Below the pieces are notes generated by a model. It was not told where the DNA came from and ran no database searches. It saw only the letters and a program-made list of their open reading frames with translations. From positions 135,745-199,744 of the forward strand of contig FMVL01000004.1 of the NCBI GenBank assembly GCA_900102235.1: a DNA stretch of 64,000 nt. The letters are read 5' to 3'. A program made the position numbers and the translations under genes. Source of the DNA: Lachnospiraceae bacterium XBB2008. GTDB lineage: Bacteria; Bacillota; Clostridia; Lachnospirales; Lachnospiraceae. Shown in pieces: positions 33,217 through 42,096 of this stretch. Position 1 is the first letter of the stretch. Every line of letters begins with the position of its first letter.

Positions 33217-35094
33217 TTAAACACCCGTCTGAAGGATCAGTCTGTCGTAGATCTCCTGGAAGGTCTGGATCATCTTGGAAGAAAGTGTGTATGCATTCTC
33301 GTATTTTACGAGGTTTACCGCTTCTTCATCACTGTCCACACCCGAAATGGATGTACGCTGGTTGCCGAGTACCGACTGGAGACCCAGGAAAGTATCCGAG
33401 AAGGTTCTGGCATTGCTGGTGTTAAGTGCCACATCTGAAAGTACCGACTCAAGGAATCCGCTCGCATTGTAGCCTCTGAAGCTCAACTGCGACTTGTCTC
33501 TCAGAACCTCTATGGCTTTTTTGACGTTGTCGCACTCCTCTACGCCGTTTGAAGGATCCTTGCGTGATCCGAGAAGATCGGGATCTACATTTAATGATTC
33601 TTCAACAGAGCAGTTAAGCGCGGTTATATGGTAATATCCTCTGTTATCGGTATTGGCATCCAGGTTGTTGAGTACGTCTTCGCTGTACTGGCCTCTGTCT
33701 GTCGGAAGATTGCCGGAGATCAGAATTCCCGCATCCTCATTCTGAGTGGTAACGCCGGTAGTGAAGATGTCGTTCATTCCCTTGGCAAAAAGCCTTACCC
33801 ACTCATTCATCTGGGCCATGTAATAGGGAATACCCTGATACTCGGAATAGCTGCCCATAAGCGCTTCCTTGCCTATCTTGGAGCTTGTGACCTGCATGTC
33901 GCACTTCTCGTCGTCCAGGGTAAAAATATATGCGGATACGATATCGCTGTCTACGAGATTGCCGTTTCCGTCATCCACCTTCTCATACTCCACGGTCCAG
34001 TCCTTGTAGTAATACTCCTGATTGCCCAGGATTATGCGTCCGCCGGTGTTCGAGAGATTACACTGTGCCATGGTGCTGAGCTTATCGGAAGTGGTGGCTA
34101 TCCTTACTGTGTGATCCGTGCCGTCAGAACCGATGGCTGTCACTTTTCCGTTGAAAAAATTGCCGTTATTACCGTCTCTCAAATCCGCGAGGCCCCTGAT
34201 GGAGCCGCCCATTGCGGCATTGTCGAGGTTGAACTTCTGTCCGTCGCTCCAGTATACGTCGTAGAGGCCGTCGGCATCGGTCTGATATACCTTTTCCCAG
34301 GAATTACGGGCTACAACCTCGAGAGTCCTGAAATCATTCTGATCTACCAGTGTCTGTCCGCCGGCAACCGATATGATGCAGCGTGTAGCACCGGTCTCTT
34401 CGTTAAGCGCGTTATAGATGGGAGTTTCCTTAACCTGAACATCCAGATACTTGGAAAGATCGTCTATCAGCACATCTCTCTTGTCGCGAAGTTCGTTGGC
34501 TGTTATTCCGTTTAACTCTATGACATTGATCTGCTTGTTGATCGTAGCCAGTTCCTCGGCGATGGAGTTGACCTGGCTTATCTGGATCTTGAGCTCGTCA
34601 TTAATATCCTTCTGCAGATCCTGCAGATCGCCGGCCATATTGTTGAAATAGTCGGTCATGGTCTTGGCCTGAGCGATGAATGTAGCCTTGGTTGAAGTTG
34701 AGCTCGAATTCTTGGTCACTTCCTCAAGAGTATCAACTAATTTGTTAAATATGGATTTAAATCCGGTCTTGTTATCATCGGTGAAATATGTCTCCATTAC
34801 GGACATATAGTATTCTTTACGTTCGAACTCACCGTAACGGGTCTCGTTATCCCTGTACTTCTCATCATAGAAGATATCGCGGACGCGCTCGATGGCCAGA
34901 GTATCAACGCCGGCACCCGCACATCCGTATGTGGCAAAGACTCTCATGGGATCGCTGGCTGCTGTAACGACTTTCTGACGGGAGTAACCCTCTGTCTCGA
35001 CATTGGCTACGTTGTTCGCGGTTGTATTAAGAGCAGCGTTGGAAGCCTTGAGTCCCGAATATGCTATTTGTAATCCGAAAAATGTTGAAGGCAT
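33217..35094 (-). CDS. flgK: Flagellar hook-associated protein 1 FlgK, second copy
   Basis: Junction protein HAP1. N-terminal rod/hook-type segment MPSTFFGLQIAYSGL, then NTTANNVANVETEGYSRQ, and C-terminal VNLVKYENAYTLSSKMIQTF. 625 residues. It follows another complete FlgK by about 35 nt. The two differ in N-terminal details (ANNVANVETEGYSRQ here, AHNITNVDTDGYTRQ there), so they are diverged paralogues. Which forms the junction, or whether both do, cannot be told from sequence. Confidence 0.95.
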   Translation of the reverse strand: MPSTFFGLQIAYSGLKASNAALNTTANNVANVETEGYSRQKVVTAASDPMRVFATYGCAGAGVDTLAIERVRDIFYDEKYRDNETRYGEFERKEYYMSVMETYFTDDNKTGFKSIFNKLVDTLEEVTKNSSSTSTKATFIAQAKTMTDYFNNMAGDLQDLQKDINDELKIQISQVNSIAEELATINKQINVIELNGITANELRDKRDVLIDDLSKYLDVQVKETPIYNALNEETGATRCIISVAGGQTLVDQNDFRTLEVVARNSWEKVYQTDADGLYDVYWSDGQKFNLDNAAMGGSIRGLADLRDGNNGNFFNGKVTAIGSDGTDHTVRIATTSDKLSTMAQCNLSNTGGRIILGNQEYYYKDWTVEYEKVDDGNGNLVDSDIVSAYIFTLDDEKCDMQVTSSKIGKEALMGSYSEYQGIPYYMAQMNEWVRLFAKGMNDIFTTGVTTQNEDAGILISGNLPTDRGQYSEDVLNNLDANTDNRGYYHITALNCSVEESLNVDPDLLGSRKDPSNGVEECDNVKKAIEVLRDKSQLSFRGYNASGFLESVLSDVALNTSNARTFSDTFLGLQSVLGNQRTSISGVDSDEEAVNLVKYENAYTLSSKMIQTFQEIYDRLILQTGV

Positions 35095-35128
35095 CAGATC
35101 TCTCCTTTCGTCATTCTGTTACCCGCGA

Positions 35129-36862
35129 TCACATGCCGAGGGTCTGTATCAGGTGCTCGAGCAGTTCATCAACGACATTGATGAAACGGCTGGCTGAGTT
35201 GTATGCGTTCTGGAACTGTATCATAAATGTCAGTTCTTCGTCGGTATTTACGCCGAGAACCTGCTGTCTGGCGGATTCGATCGAGTTGACCGTCTGATCC
35301 TGAGCATCCTTGATGGTCGTGTATATATTTCCGGAAGTGGACACCTGTGAGATCATCGCATTGTAATAGGTCTGGAAGTTTACGGGAGTCGACACTCTGG
35401 GGTTAAGCGTATAGTCTTCTTTGGAAAAAGCTTCCGACAGAAGTCTCATGGTCTCGTTGTCCTCGCTTCCGTCCTCAAGTCTGAAGCCGAGAAGTGAAGG
35501 AGCCTGTCTGAGATCCATGTTGATCTTGATGTTGGATACGGTAAATCCGTTCCAGTATTCTTCAAGATCGGGATCATTGAGTGAATCGGGCTTGCCGGTT
35601 TCGGGATCCTTATATACGGGATTGTTGCTGTAGATCCTGTCATCACCGGTCACGGTCTGGAATATCTGCAGGTACGATCCGTCTTCGTTTCTGAGATAGT
35701 TAGATGCGGGATATCTCTCGGTAGCCCTGTCGGCCGCATCCATCAGGATGCTGTTGACCTTGCTCGTAACGTTATGGATCAGAGTATCAAACTCCGCTTC
35801 CACGTTCATGAGCACCGACTGTGATATCGTGGTGTCGTAATAATCAAGGCTGGCTTCGGGGTCGCCGGGGAACTTGTTCAGATCCGCAAAAGTAGCATTA
35901 TGATCGCCTCTCGCATACAGGCAGGCCTTAAGTTCGCCGACATCGGTATTGAGTTCCGACGAGATCGGACGGCTTAAGTCAAATACGTACGCCCCGGGAA
36001 TGCTCTCGGGAACGACTACCTTATCGCCGTCGGAATTGAGCTTGTATTCAGCGTGCTGCTTCCAGTAAACACTGTAGAAACCGGTCTGGGGATCCTGATA
36101 GAGTTCCATCTTGTTGACCATGTCGCCTCTCACCAGGTCCACGCCTTCGAACTGAACGTTCACGCAGTGATCGGAATCCTCTTTCCATGAGATGTTGCCC
36201 ATCTTGCCGAGCTTGTCGAGCAGATCGTTACGCTCGTCGCGCAGGTCGTTGGCATGCTCGAGCTGAGCGGATTCGATCTTCATGATACCTATATTTAATT
36301 CGTAGATCCTCTGCGCCCATGCATTGATGTCGTTCACATCATCTCTGATGGTGGTATTTAAGTTCAGCTGGTAGTCGCAAAGGGAATTGTATACGTTGTT
36401 GGCCTGAGTGATAAACTCATAGGATCTCGTAACGAGGAGGTTCTGATTAACCTCATTACAGGGATCCTTAAGAAGCTCTTCCACCGAGATCCAGAGCTCA
36501 TCCATGCTTAAGGAAAAGCTTCTGCCGCCGGAAGATTCGCCCAAAATATCCTCAACCTGATTCAGCGCATCTACACTTGTCTGGTAGAACTCGCTTCGTC
36601 CGGATTCTCTTCGCATATTTACATCGAGGAAATAATCTCTGACTTGCCTTGTCTCGGCATAAGTGACACCAAGGCCCAGCTGATCGTATCCGATCGCATG
36701 CTCCTTGGAGATAGTCTGATAGACGCTTGTAGCCAATGAAACCTGCTGGCGGGTATAACCGTCAGTGTCGACATTGGTTATGTTATGTGCGGTTGTGTTC
36801 AATGCATTTGAGGAAATGCGGAGTCCCGATGTTCCCAAATACAGATTACTGAACAATGACAT
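35129..36862 (-). CDS. flgK: Flagellar hook-associated protein 1 FlgK, first copy
   Basis: 577 residues starting MSLFSNLYLGTSGLRISSNA, then NTTAHNITNVDTDGYTRQQ, the rod/hook family signature. The C-terminal helix has ELTFMIQFQNAYNSASRFINVVDELLE. Directly after flgN and ahead of a second flgK. Both copies are intact, suggesting two distinct junction subunits or use under different conditions. Confidence 0.95.
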   Translation of the reverse strand: MSLFSNLYLGTSGLRISSNALNTTAHNITNVDTDGYTRQQVSLATSVYQTISKEHAIGYDQLGLGVTYAETRQVRDYFLDVNMRRESGRSEFYQTSVDALNQVEDILGESSGGRSFSLSMDELWISVEELLKDPCNEVNQNLLVTRSYEFITQANNVYNSLCDYQLNLNTTIRDDVNDINAWAQRIYELNIGIMKIESAQLEHANDLRDERNDLLDKLGKMGNISWKEDSDHCVNVQFEGVDLVRGDMVNKMELYQDPQTGFYSVYWKQHAEYKLNSDGDKVVVPESIPGAYVFDLSRPISSELNTDVGELKACLYARGDHNATFADLNKFPGDPEASLDYYDTTISQSVLMNVEAEFDTLIHNVTSKVNSILMDAADRATERYPASNYLRNEDGSYLQIFQTVTGDDRIYSNNPVYKDPETGKPDSLNDPDLEEYWNGFTVSNIKINMDLRQAPSLLGFRLEDGSEDNETMRLLSEAFSKEDYTLNPRVSTPVNFQTYYNAMISQVSTSGNIYTTIKDAQDQTVNSIESARQQVLGVNTDEELTFMIQFQNAYNSASRFINVVDELLEHLIQTLGM

Positions 36863-36900
36863 ATCAAATCACCCTGAGATAAACGCCTCGTAGCTTCGGC

Positions 36901-37419
36901 TTACTGCTTGGCGTCGAATGATTGTCTGTCAACGCCCAGCGTAGCTCCCGTGTTGTATGCCCCTTTGTTGTAGTTGGCACTCTCGGGTGCCGACTTTGCG
37001 GACTGGAGCATGTTCATATTGAAATGGACCATGTCAAGTGCGCTCTGTATGAGTTCCGCATTACGCTCATTTACGAGCCGTACCTGTTTGGCGGTAGCCA
37101 TCAGCTTGTCATAAGCCTCGGCCAGAGCCCTCTGCTCCGAAGGCCTGCCCGCCATGATCCTGATGAGCTTTCTTAAGCTCATTGTTTCAACATCCTTGTT
37201 GAGTACGATCGCTATGTCCTTGATAGCCGCCTGCATCTGTTTGTCAAGCGACTGTATACGGGATAGCTCCAGCTGTTCATCATCCGTGATCTTAGCCAGG
37301 TCGTCCAGATTTTCGGAGACTATAACAGGTGTTTTTGAGAGGGTGAGGTCGAGTAGTTTTTCATATTCGACAGTTTCTTTATCGAGTATATCGATAAGTG
37401 TTTCCATCAAAGATGCCAT
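36901..37419 (-). CDS. flgN: FlgN family chaperone
   Basis: 172-residue helical protein. FlgN chaperones FlgK and FlgL to the export apparatus. The N-terminal helix (LMETLIDILDKETVEYEKLL) and the pattern NERNAELIQSALDMVHFNMNML before a Gly/Tyr-rich tail are typical. It lies between flgM and flgK, the usual place. Confidence 0.9.
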   Translation of the reverse strand: MASLMETLIDILDKETVEYEKLLDLTLSKTPVIVSENLDDLAKITDDEQLELSRIQSLDKQMQAAIKDIAIVLNKDVETMSLRKLIRIMAGRPSEQRALAEAYDKLMATAKQVRLVNERNAELIQSALDMVHFNMNMLQSAKSAPESANYNKGAYNTGATLGVDRQSFDAKQ

Positions 37420-37441
37420 GTGAGTCTCCTAAATCCGAACC

Positions 37442-37726
37442 TTAAATAATGGATGCCTGAAATTTCTCAAGCAATTTGTCTGCAAAGCTTTCGGGACTTA
37501 CGTTGTATGTACCGGCAGCGATGCTTTCCTTAATAGGATTGATCTTCTCAGCTCTTACATCAGGTGCATTTGCTACAGCCTGCTTTGCGGTCTGGATATC
37601 CTTTCCTATGCTGGAGAGTTGCAGCTTATCAACGAAGCTTGTGCCTGTCTTGGCAGCAGCCTGAGGCTTTCTGGTTGCCTGAGTCTGATAAACCGCCTGA
37701 ATCTGGTTATATGCATCTATACGCAT
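37442..37726 (-). CDS. flgM: Anti-sigma-28 factor FlgM
   Basis: Binds the flagellar sigma factor until the hook is finished and FlgM is exported. About 94 residues with an N-terminal region MRIDAYNQIQAVYQ and the sigma-binding C-terminal half RAEKINPIKESIAAGTYNVS, then FADKLLEKF. The ATG at 37724-37726 has AAGGAGG 8 nt upstream; an earlier frame start lacks support. First gene of the flgM-flgN-flgK-flgK-flgL-fliW-csrA unit. Confidence 0.95.
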   Translation of the reverse strand: MRIDAYNQIQAVYQTQATRKPQAAAKTGTSFVDKLQLSSIGKDIQTAKQAVANAPDVRAEKINPIKESIAAGTYNVSPESFADKLLEKFQASII

Positions 37727-37789
37727 CTGTTTCTCCTCCTTCCGCGTATTTTGAGCATTCAAATGCACGCATTCAAATCTCTGCTTATT

Positions 37790-37816
37790 ATATCGACCGA
37801 TTTGCAGGAGACTTTA
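37790..37816 (-). promoter_or_regulatory. Sigma-28 promoter of the flgM operon
   Basis: On the minus strand: TAAA, exactly 15 nt, GTCGATAT. This is the best flagellar sigma match seen in the window and differs from TAAA-N15-GCCGATAT at one base. It lies about 65-90 nt upstream of flgM. Confidence 0.85.
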
Positions 37817-37840
37817 CACCCCAAAGCAAATTATTTTATC

Positions 37841-37869
37841 TTGCACCTCTAATATATATCCGATAAAAT
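37841..37869 (+). promoter_or_regulatory. Sigma-A-type promoter of mscL
   Basis: TTGCAC, 17 nt, TAAAAT on the plus strand, about 40 nt upstream of the mscL start, which has its own GAAGGAGG ribosome binding site. Confidence 0.7.
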
Positions 37870-37907
37870 TATAAAAAATCCATACCATCCTGAAGGAGGT
37901 CTGTAAA

Positions 37908-38309
37908 ATGAAAGGTTTTTTTGGAGAATTTAAAAAATTCATACTTCGCGGAAATGTCATCGATCTCGCCGTCGGCGTGATCATCGGTGCAGCCTTCCAG
38001 GCAATAGTGACCAGCCTGGTCGATGACATCATTTCCCCTCTTATCGGGCTTATCGCCAATACCGATCTAAGCGATATGGTCGCCATGGTGGGCGATGTCG
38101 AGATCCGCTGGGGTGCATTCATAACCGCGATCATCAACTTCATCATCATGGCATTCGTGATCTTCCTGATCGTCAAGGCCATCAACAAGGCTGCAGAGCT
38201 CGGCAAGAAAAAAGAGGAAGAAAAGCCTACCACGAAGAAGTGCCCGCATTGCAAGAGCGAAATCGATATCGAAGCTACCCGCTGCCCGCATTGTACTTCA
38301 GAGCTGTAA
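37908..38309 (+). CDS. mscL: Large-conductance mechanosensitive channel with C-terminal zinc ribbon
   Basis: Opens under membrane tension and protects against osmotic downshock. Typical start: [22 protein letters not shown], first membrane helix, then the second helix around residues 65-90 ([19 protein letters not shown]). After the usual charged C-terminal bundle region comes a zinc-ribbon-like tail with two Cys pairs (CPHC at 109-112 and 125-128). Such a tail is absent from the E. coli protein. It should face the cytoplasm. Divergent from the flgM operon. Confidence 0.96.
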   Translation: MKGFFGEFKKFILRGNVIDLAVGVIIGAAFQAIVTSLVDDIISPLIGLIANTDLSDMVAMVGDVEIRWGAFITAIINFIIMAFVIFLIVKAINKAAELGKKKEEEKPTTKKCPHCKSEIDIEATRCPHCTSEL

Positions 38310-38340
38310 TCTATTCCACCGGTTCGATCGTCGGTATTTA

Positions 38341-39333
38341 CTAACCGGCGAACCTTCGCACCGTATTGACCCAAAGTTCAAACTGTATCAGAGCATAACG
38401 GCCCAGATAACGGGGTCTGAACCAGACCTTGTTTCTGTGGCCGTTCTTTATGTCTTTGCCGCAGAGCTTAAAACCGCGCAACAACCCGCGAAGATAGGTA
38501 AAGCCCATCAGTTTCAGCGAGAAGAACAGAGTCTTGATCAAAAAGCCGATGAGCAGGAGCGGCAGGTTTAAGATAAACTGCACGAGCGGCATGTTCTTGT
38601 AGATGATATATATGCTGTTCTGAGCAGCCAGATTCACCTTGAAACGGTTATATCTGGATCCCGAGACCGCACTTCCCGCATGGAAAATAACGGATGACGG
38701 CTCATAGACATTTCTGTAGCCCATGATCCTGGCGCGATATCCGATATCTATGTCCTCGAGATAGGCAAAGTGCTCCTCATCAAAGTTTCCCACATCATCA
38801 AAAGCACTCATCCGGTACAGGACCGCCGCACCGCAGCATGCAAAGACCTTGCATGGCCTGCTGTACGCCTCCGCGCTCTTACCTTTTCCGGGGGTAAAAG
38901 CCCAGCCGAGTGCACAGTATAAGTCGCCGCTGTCATCTATGACATCGGGATCCGACATGGACAGGATCTTGGACTGAACAGCGAAAATGCGCGGATCGGA
39001 GTCCATTCTCTTTTCCAGGGCGGATATCGTATCAGGTGTTATTGTTGTATCGTTGTTGAGCAGAAAGACATATTCGGTCTTTATCTTCTCGAGTCCCGCA
39101 TTGACCGCATGGCAAAAGCCCGTGTTCTCGGCGAGCGGGATCAGTTCGATATCATTGTAGGCGGGAGCAGCTTCTCCGGACAGATGAGCTTCTATCACTT
39201 CTCTCGATCCGTCGCAGGAGCCGTTGTCAACGATGACGATCGGATAGTCTCCGGCGCTCCTTATGCTCTCTATGCAGCCTTCTATATAGTCGATGCCGTT
39301 GTAATTCGGTATGAGAACGGTGGTCTGTGGCAT
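38341..39333 (-). CDS. GT2 glycosyltransferase (rhamnosyltransferase-like)
   Basis: 330 residues. GT-A fold: TTVLIPNYNGIDYIEGCIES, PIVIVDNGSCDGS, FLLNNDTTITPD (metal-binding region), then FAYLEDIDIGYRARIMGY, the acceptor-side ED motif. A hydrophobic C-terminal stretch (about 240-285) probably anchors it at the membrane. Resembles WbbL-type transferases adding deoxy-sugars. It is 9 nt after another GT2 gene. dTDP-rhamnose genes occur in the cluster to the right. Confidence 0.9.
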   Translation of the reverse strand: MPQTTVLIPNYNGIDYIEGCIESIRSAGDYPIVIVDNGSCDGSREVIEAHLSGEAAPAYNDIELIPLAENTGFCHAVNAGLEKIKTEYVFLLNNDTTITPDTISALEKRMDSDPRIFAVQSKILSMSDPDVIDDSGDLYCALGWAFTPGKGKSAEAYSRPCKVFACCGAAVLYRMSAFDDVGNFDEEHFAYLEDIDIGYRARIMGYRNVYEPSSVIFHAGSAVSGSRYNRFKVNLAAQNSIYIIYKNMPLVQFILNLPLLLIGFLIKTLFFSLKLMGFTYLRGLLRGFKLCGKDIKNGHRNKVWFRPRYLGRYALIQFELWVNTVRRFAG

Positions 39334-39342
39334 GTTTGCTCC

Positions 39343-40734
39343 TTACTTTTCTCTCGTGATCATGTGCGGAAGATACAGGATCCTGTAACCCAACTCGTGA
39401 AGACGGGATGCGTCAAGCCCCGGTCTTACGATCATATGGTTTATATCGGCCGAATATACGTCCTGTGAACAGTCAAATCTGTTAAATTCTCCCGCAAAAT
39501 TATTATCCAGCCCGGCATAGAGCGCATTTCCGTCCCTATCATAGATGCACTCCTTCATGCGCCCGTGTGCGTCAAGCACCCGTCCGACGACTGCACCCAC
39601 ATCCGGGCGGAGTAAAAACAGAGTATCGGCATCTCCCCAGTCGATATCATAGAATCCCAGATGCTTGCTGTGTGAGATCCGCGGAAGATCCCGGTGTTCA
39701 ACGTTCTTTGCGCGCGCACAGGCAGGGAAAAGGGCGTTGACCGCATTGGTCACCGCACGCAGGCCCGCTTCATACGCATATGTCTTACTCTCGGTATTGG
39801 TCGCGGTACTTCCGGTGTGGCTCCGCCAGTGGTACAGCACACGGGGGACATGGACCACATATGTTTCCGGACCGGATAAGGATGTCGAAGATCCCGGAGA
39901 GTTATGCGGATCCCGGATCAGCCCGGCGACGATCCTTAAGACAAGATCATAATCCTGTGCGCCGTCATACTCACTTCTGAATCTCAGGTCCTTCATCACA
40001 TCGGCCCTGGCCATCATAAAATGACAGATGTAATTGTTGCTTAACAGCAGATCCAAATTAAAACCATATTTCCTGTGAGGATCGAAATACAGGCGTGTTG
40101 AGGGATCAGGTTCGGACATCTTGTCTTCGTCCGAATAAACAAGCACCGGTCCGCCCGGGACCGCGGAACTCATGACAGCTTTTGCCATGTGATAGAGCGC
40201 GTCGGGAGTAAGTTCATCGTCATGATCAAGGAAACCGATGTAAGCGCTCATCCCGTCCGGCGCAGAACCGGTTCCGGCGCCGTCCATCAGCGCCAGGGCT
40301 GCCACGATACCCGTATTGGTGTTTGCTGAGATACCGGGGGATCCCTCATGCTTTACATATGTGATTCTCGGGTCGTTCTCATATTCCTTATATATATCGT
40401 ATGTTTTGTCCGAAGGGGAACCGTCCGTGATGACCAGTCTCCAGTGCGGATATGACTGGTTGATCACCGATTCCACAGCCTTTCTGAAATACACGGCATC
40501 AGGTTCGTATGCCGGGATAACTACGGTTATGGACGGCGCTCTTTCAGGATCATGTGTTTCATTACGCTGGTTTGCAAGTTCTCCTTCATCAGGGCACAGA
40601 TAGCTGTAACGGCTTTCCGCGCGCAGTTTCATCCGCTCTTTTGCCGCATAATAAGCACCTCGAGGACCGTTTCGTTTCATATAACGGAACGTTCTTCTTA
40701 TGTCAGACATGTTAAAGATCTTGCTCATACTCAC
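39343..40734 (-). CDS. GT2 glycosyltransferase with a shortened second module
   Basis: 463 residues. After a basic N-terminal helix region (about 1-70), a GT2 domain starts at ITVVIPAYEPDAVYFRKAVES and contains YIGFLDHDDELTPDAL. The final 110 residues (DTLFLLRPDVGAVVGRVLD onward) look like the second half of another GT2-like domain without its first half, compared with the two-domain transferases further right. Start uncertain: GTG at 40734 or ATG six bases later, neither with a good ribosome binding site. Sugar unknown. Confidence 0.85.
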   Translation of the reverse strand: MSMSKIFNMSDIRRTFRYMKRNGPRGAYYAAKERMKLRAESRYSYLCPDEGELANQRNETHDPERAPSITVVIPAYEPDAVYFRKAVESVINQSYPHWRLVITDGSPSDKTYDIYKEYENDPRITYVKHEGSPGISANTNTGIVAALALMDGAGTGSAPDGMSAYIGFLDHDDELTPDALYHMAKAVMSSAVPGGPVLVYSDEDKMSEPDPSTRLYFDPHRKYGFNLDLLLSNNYICHFMMARADVMKDLRFRSEYDGAQDYDLVLRIVAGLIRDPHNSPGSSTSLSGPETYVVHVPRVLYHWRSHTGSTATNTESKTYAYEAGLRAVTNAVNALFPACARAKNVEHRDLPRISHSKHLGFYDIDWGDADTLFLLRPDVGAVVGRVLDAHGRMKECIYDRDGNALYAGLDNNFAGEFNRFDCSQDVYSADINHMIVRPGLDASRLHELGYRILYLPHMITREK

Positions 40735-40875
40735 AATCTTACCACCATTTTAACCACATTTCACCGCAAATGATGCACATTTTCAGACGATTGGCTATAG
40801 ACCAAACGCGCCCCGGATAGTATTCTATTAATGTGTTGTAAACCTTAATTTATTACACAGAAAGGAAAAATCATT

Positions 40876-42087
40876 ATGATCCAGAAAATCGACAGAGCTT
40901 CTATCAAGGCTCAAGCTAAACAGCAGCTCAAGGGCAAAGTATGGATGCTGTTTCTGTGCACAATAATAGCAAGCGCCATTTCAAGCGTAGCCGCACAGAT
41001 CCCCACCAGGCTTGCCACTGCGACCAGCAGCGCAGCTGTTTCTCTGATCGGATGGCTTGTATATATAGCCGTTATGATCTTTGTAACGCTTCCCGTTTCA
41101 GTCGGACTCGTAAAAGTATACCTTAATGTTACCTATGGCTATAAGCCCAGCGTTGCGACACTTTTCGAGCCCTTCAGCAAGTACTACAAGAACAGCATAC
41201 TCACCCCTCTTCTTGTAGGTCTGATCGAGATACTCTGGTATCTCCCCTTCCTGATAATCAGCATCATTATCTGTGTTGTAGCTTTTGCGGGCGCATTCAC
41301 GGTAATGGGTTCCGATCTGGCCAACATGATCCTGTACGGTGACGTCCCCGACACAGCCACCATATCAGCGATGCTCGGAGCTTTCTTCGGCATGTATCTG
41401 ATCATACTGCTCCTGATGATCCCCTATTCGATCATCATCAATGCATATGCTCAGACCAACTATGTTCTGTGTGAATATCCGGATTACTCACCCACTCAGT
41501 GCATCGATGCCAGCAAGGCCATGATGAAGGGCCGCAGATGGGAACTCTTCGTGTTAAGCCTTTCGTTCATCCCCTGGATCCTGCTCGTATGCGTGACCTT
41601 CGGTATCGCTATCATCTATGTGGGGCCTTACATGACACTGACCTTCACCAACTACTATCACAGGATAAAAGGCGGATTCGTAGGCAATAACACATATAAC
41701 AATAACGGTGGTTACGGACAGCCCGTGGATCCCTATGGACAGCCTCAGGCTCCTTACGGTCAGGCTCAGGCACCCTACGGACAGCCCTACGGACAGCCTC
41801 AGACTCCTTACGGTCAGCCTTACGATCAGACACAGACAACCTACGGACAGCCTTACGGTCAGCCCCAGGCTCCTTACGGTCAGGCTCCTGCAGCACCTGC
41901 TCCCGAGCAGTTCGTACAGAACACAGCCGATGCTTTCGCAAACACTGTGGATCAGGCTGCCGCATCCGCAGAGAACGCGTTTGATCAGGCTGCAACAGAG
42001 TCACAGCAGGCACTCGATCAGGCATCACACGACATGATGACCAATTTTAACGATTATACGGATAAAAGCGGTTCAAACGAACAGTAA
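40876..42087 (+). CDS. DUF975 membrane protein with Gln/Pro/Tyr/Gly repeat tail
   Basis: 403 residues. Opens with IDRASIKAQAKQQLKGKVWM, the typical DUF975 start, followed by about six membrane helices and the family-like CIDASKAMMKGRRWELFVL, ending near residue 270. The tail repeats PYGQPQ/PYGQAQ units and closes with an Ala-rich, Gln-rich helix. Function of DUF975 proteins is unknown. AAAGGA precedes the ATG. Single gene on the plus strand, divergent from the GT2 pair. Confidence 0.9.
   Translation: MIQKIDRASIKAQAKQQLKGKVWMLFLCTIIASAISSVAAQIPTRLATATSSAAVSLIGWLVYIAVMIFVTLPVSVGLVKVYLNVTYGYKPSVATLFEPFSKYYKNSILTPLLVGLIEILWYLPFLIISIIICVVAFAGAFTVMGSDLANMILYGDVPDTATISAMLGAFFGMYLIILLLMIPYSIIINAYAQTNYVLCEYPDYSPTQCIDASKAMMKGRRWELFVLSLSFIPWILLVCVTFGIAIIYVGPYMTLTFTNYYHRIKGGFVGNNTYNNNGGYGQPVDPYGQPQAPYGQAQAPYGQPYGQPQTPYGQPYDQTQTTYGQPYGQPQAPYGQAPAAPAPEQFVQNTADAFANTVDQAAASAENAFDQAATESQQALDQASHDMMTNFNDYTDKSGSNEQ
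41711..41890 (+). repeat. In-frame repeat coding for PYGQ units
   Basis: Imperfect tandem repetition of units such as CCTTACGGTCAGCC and CCCTACGGACAGCC inside the DUF975 gene, giving a disordered cytoplasmic or surface tail. Likely to vary in copy number. Confidence 0.7.
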
Positions 42088-42096
42088 AGATCCGGG

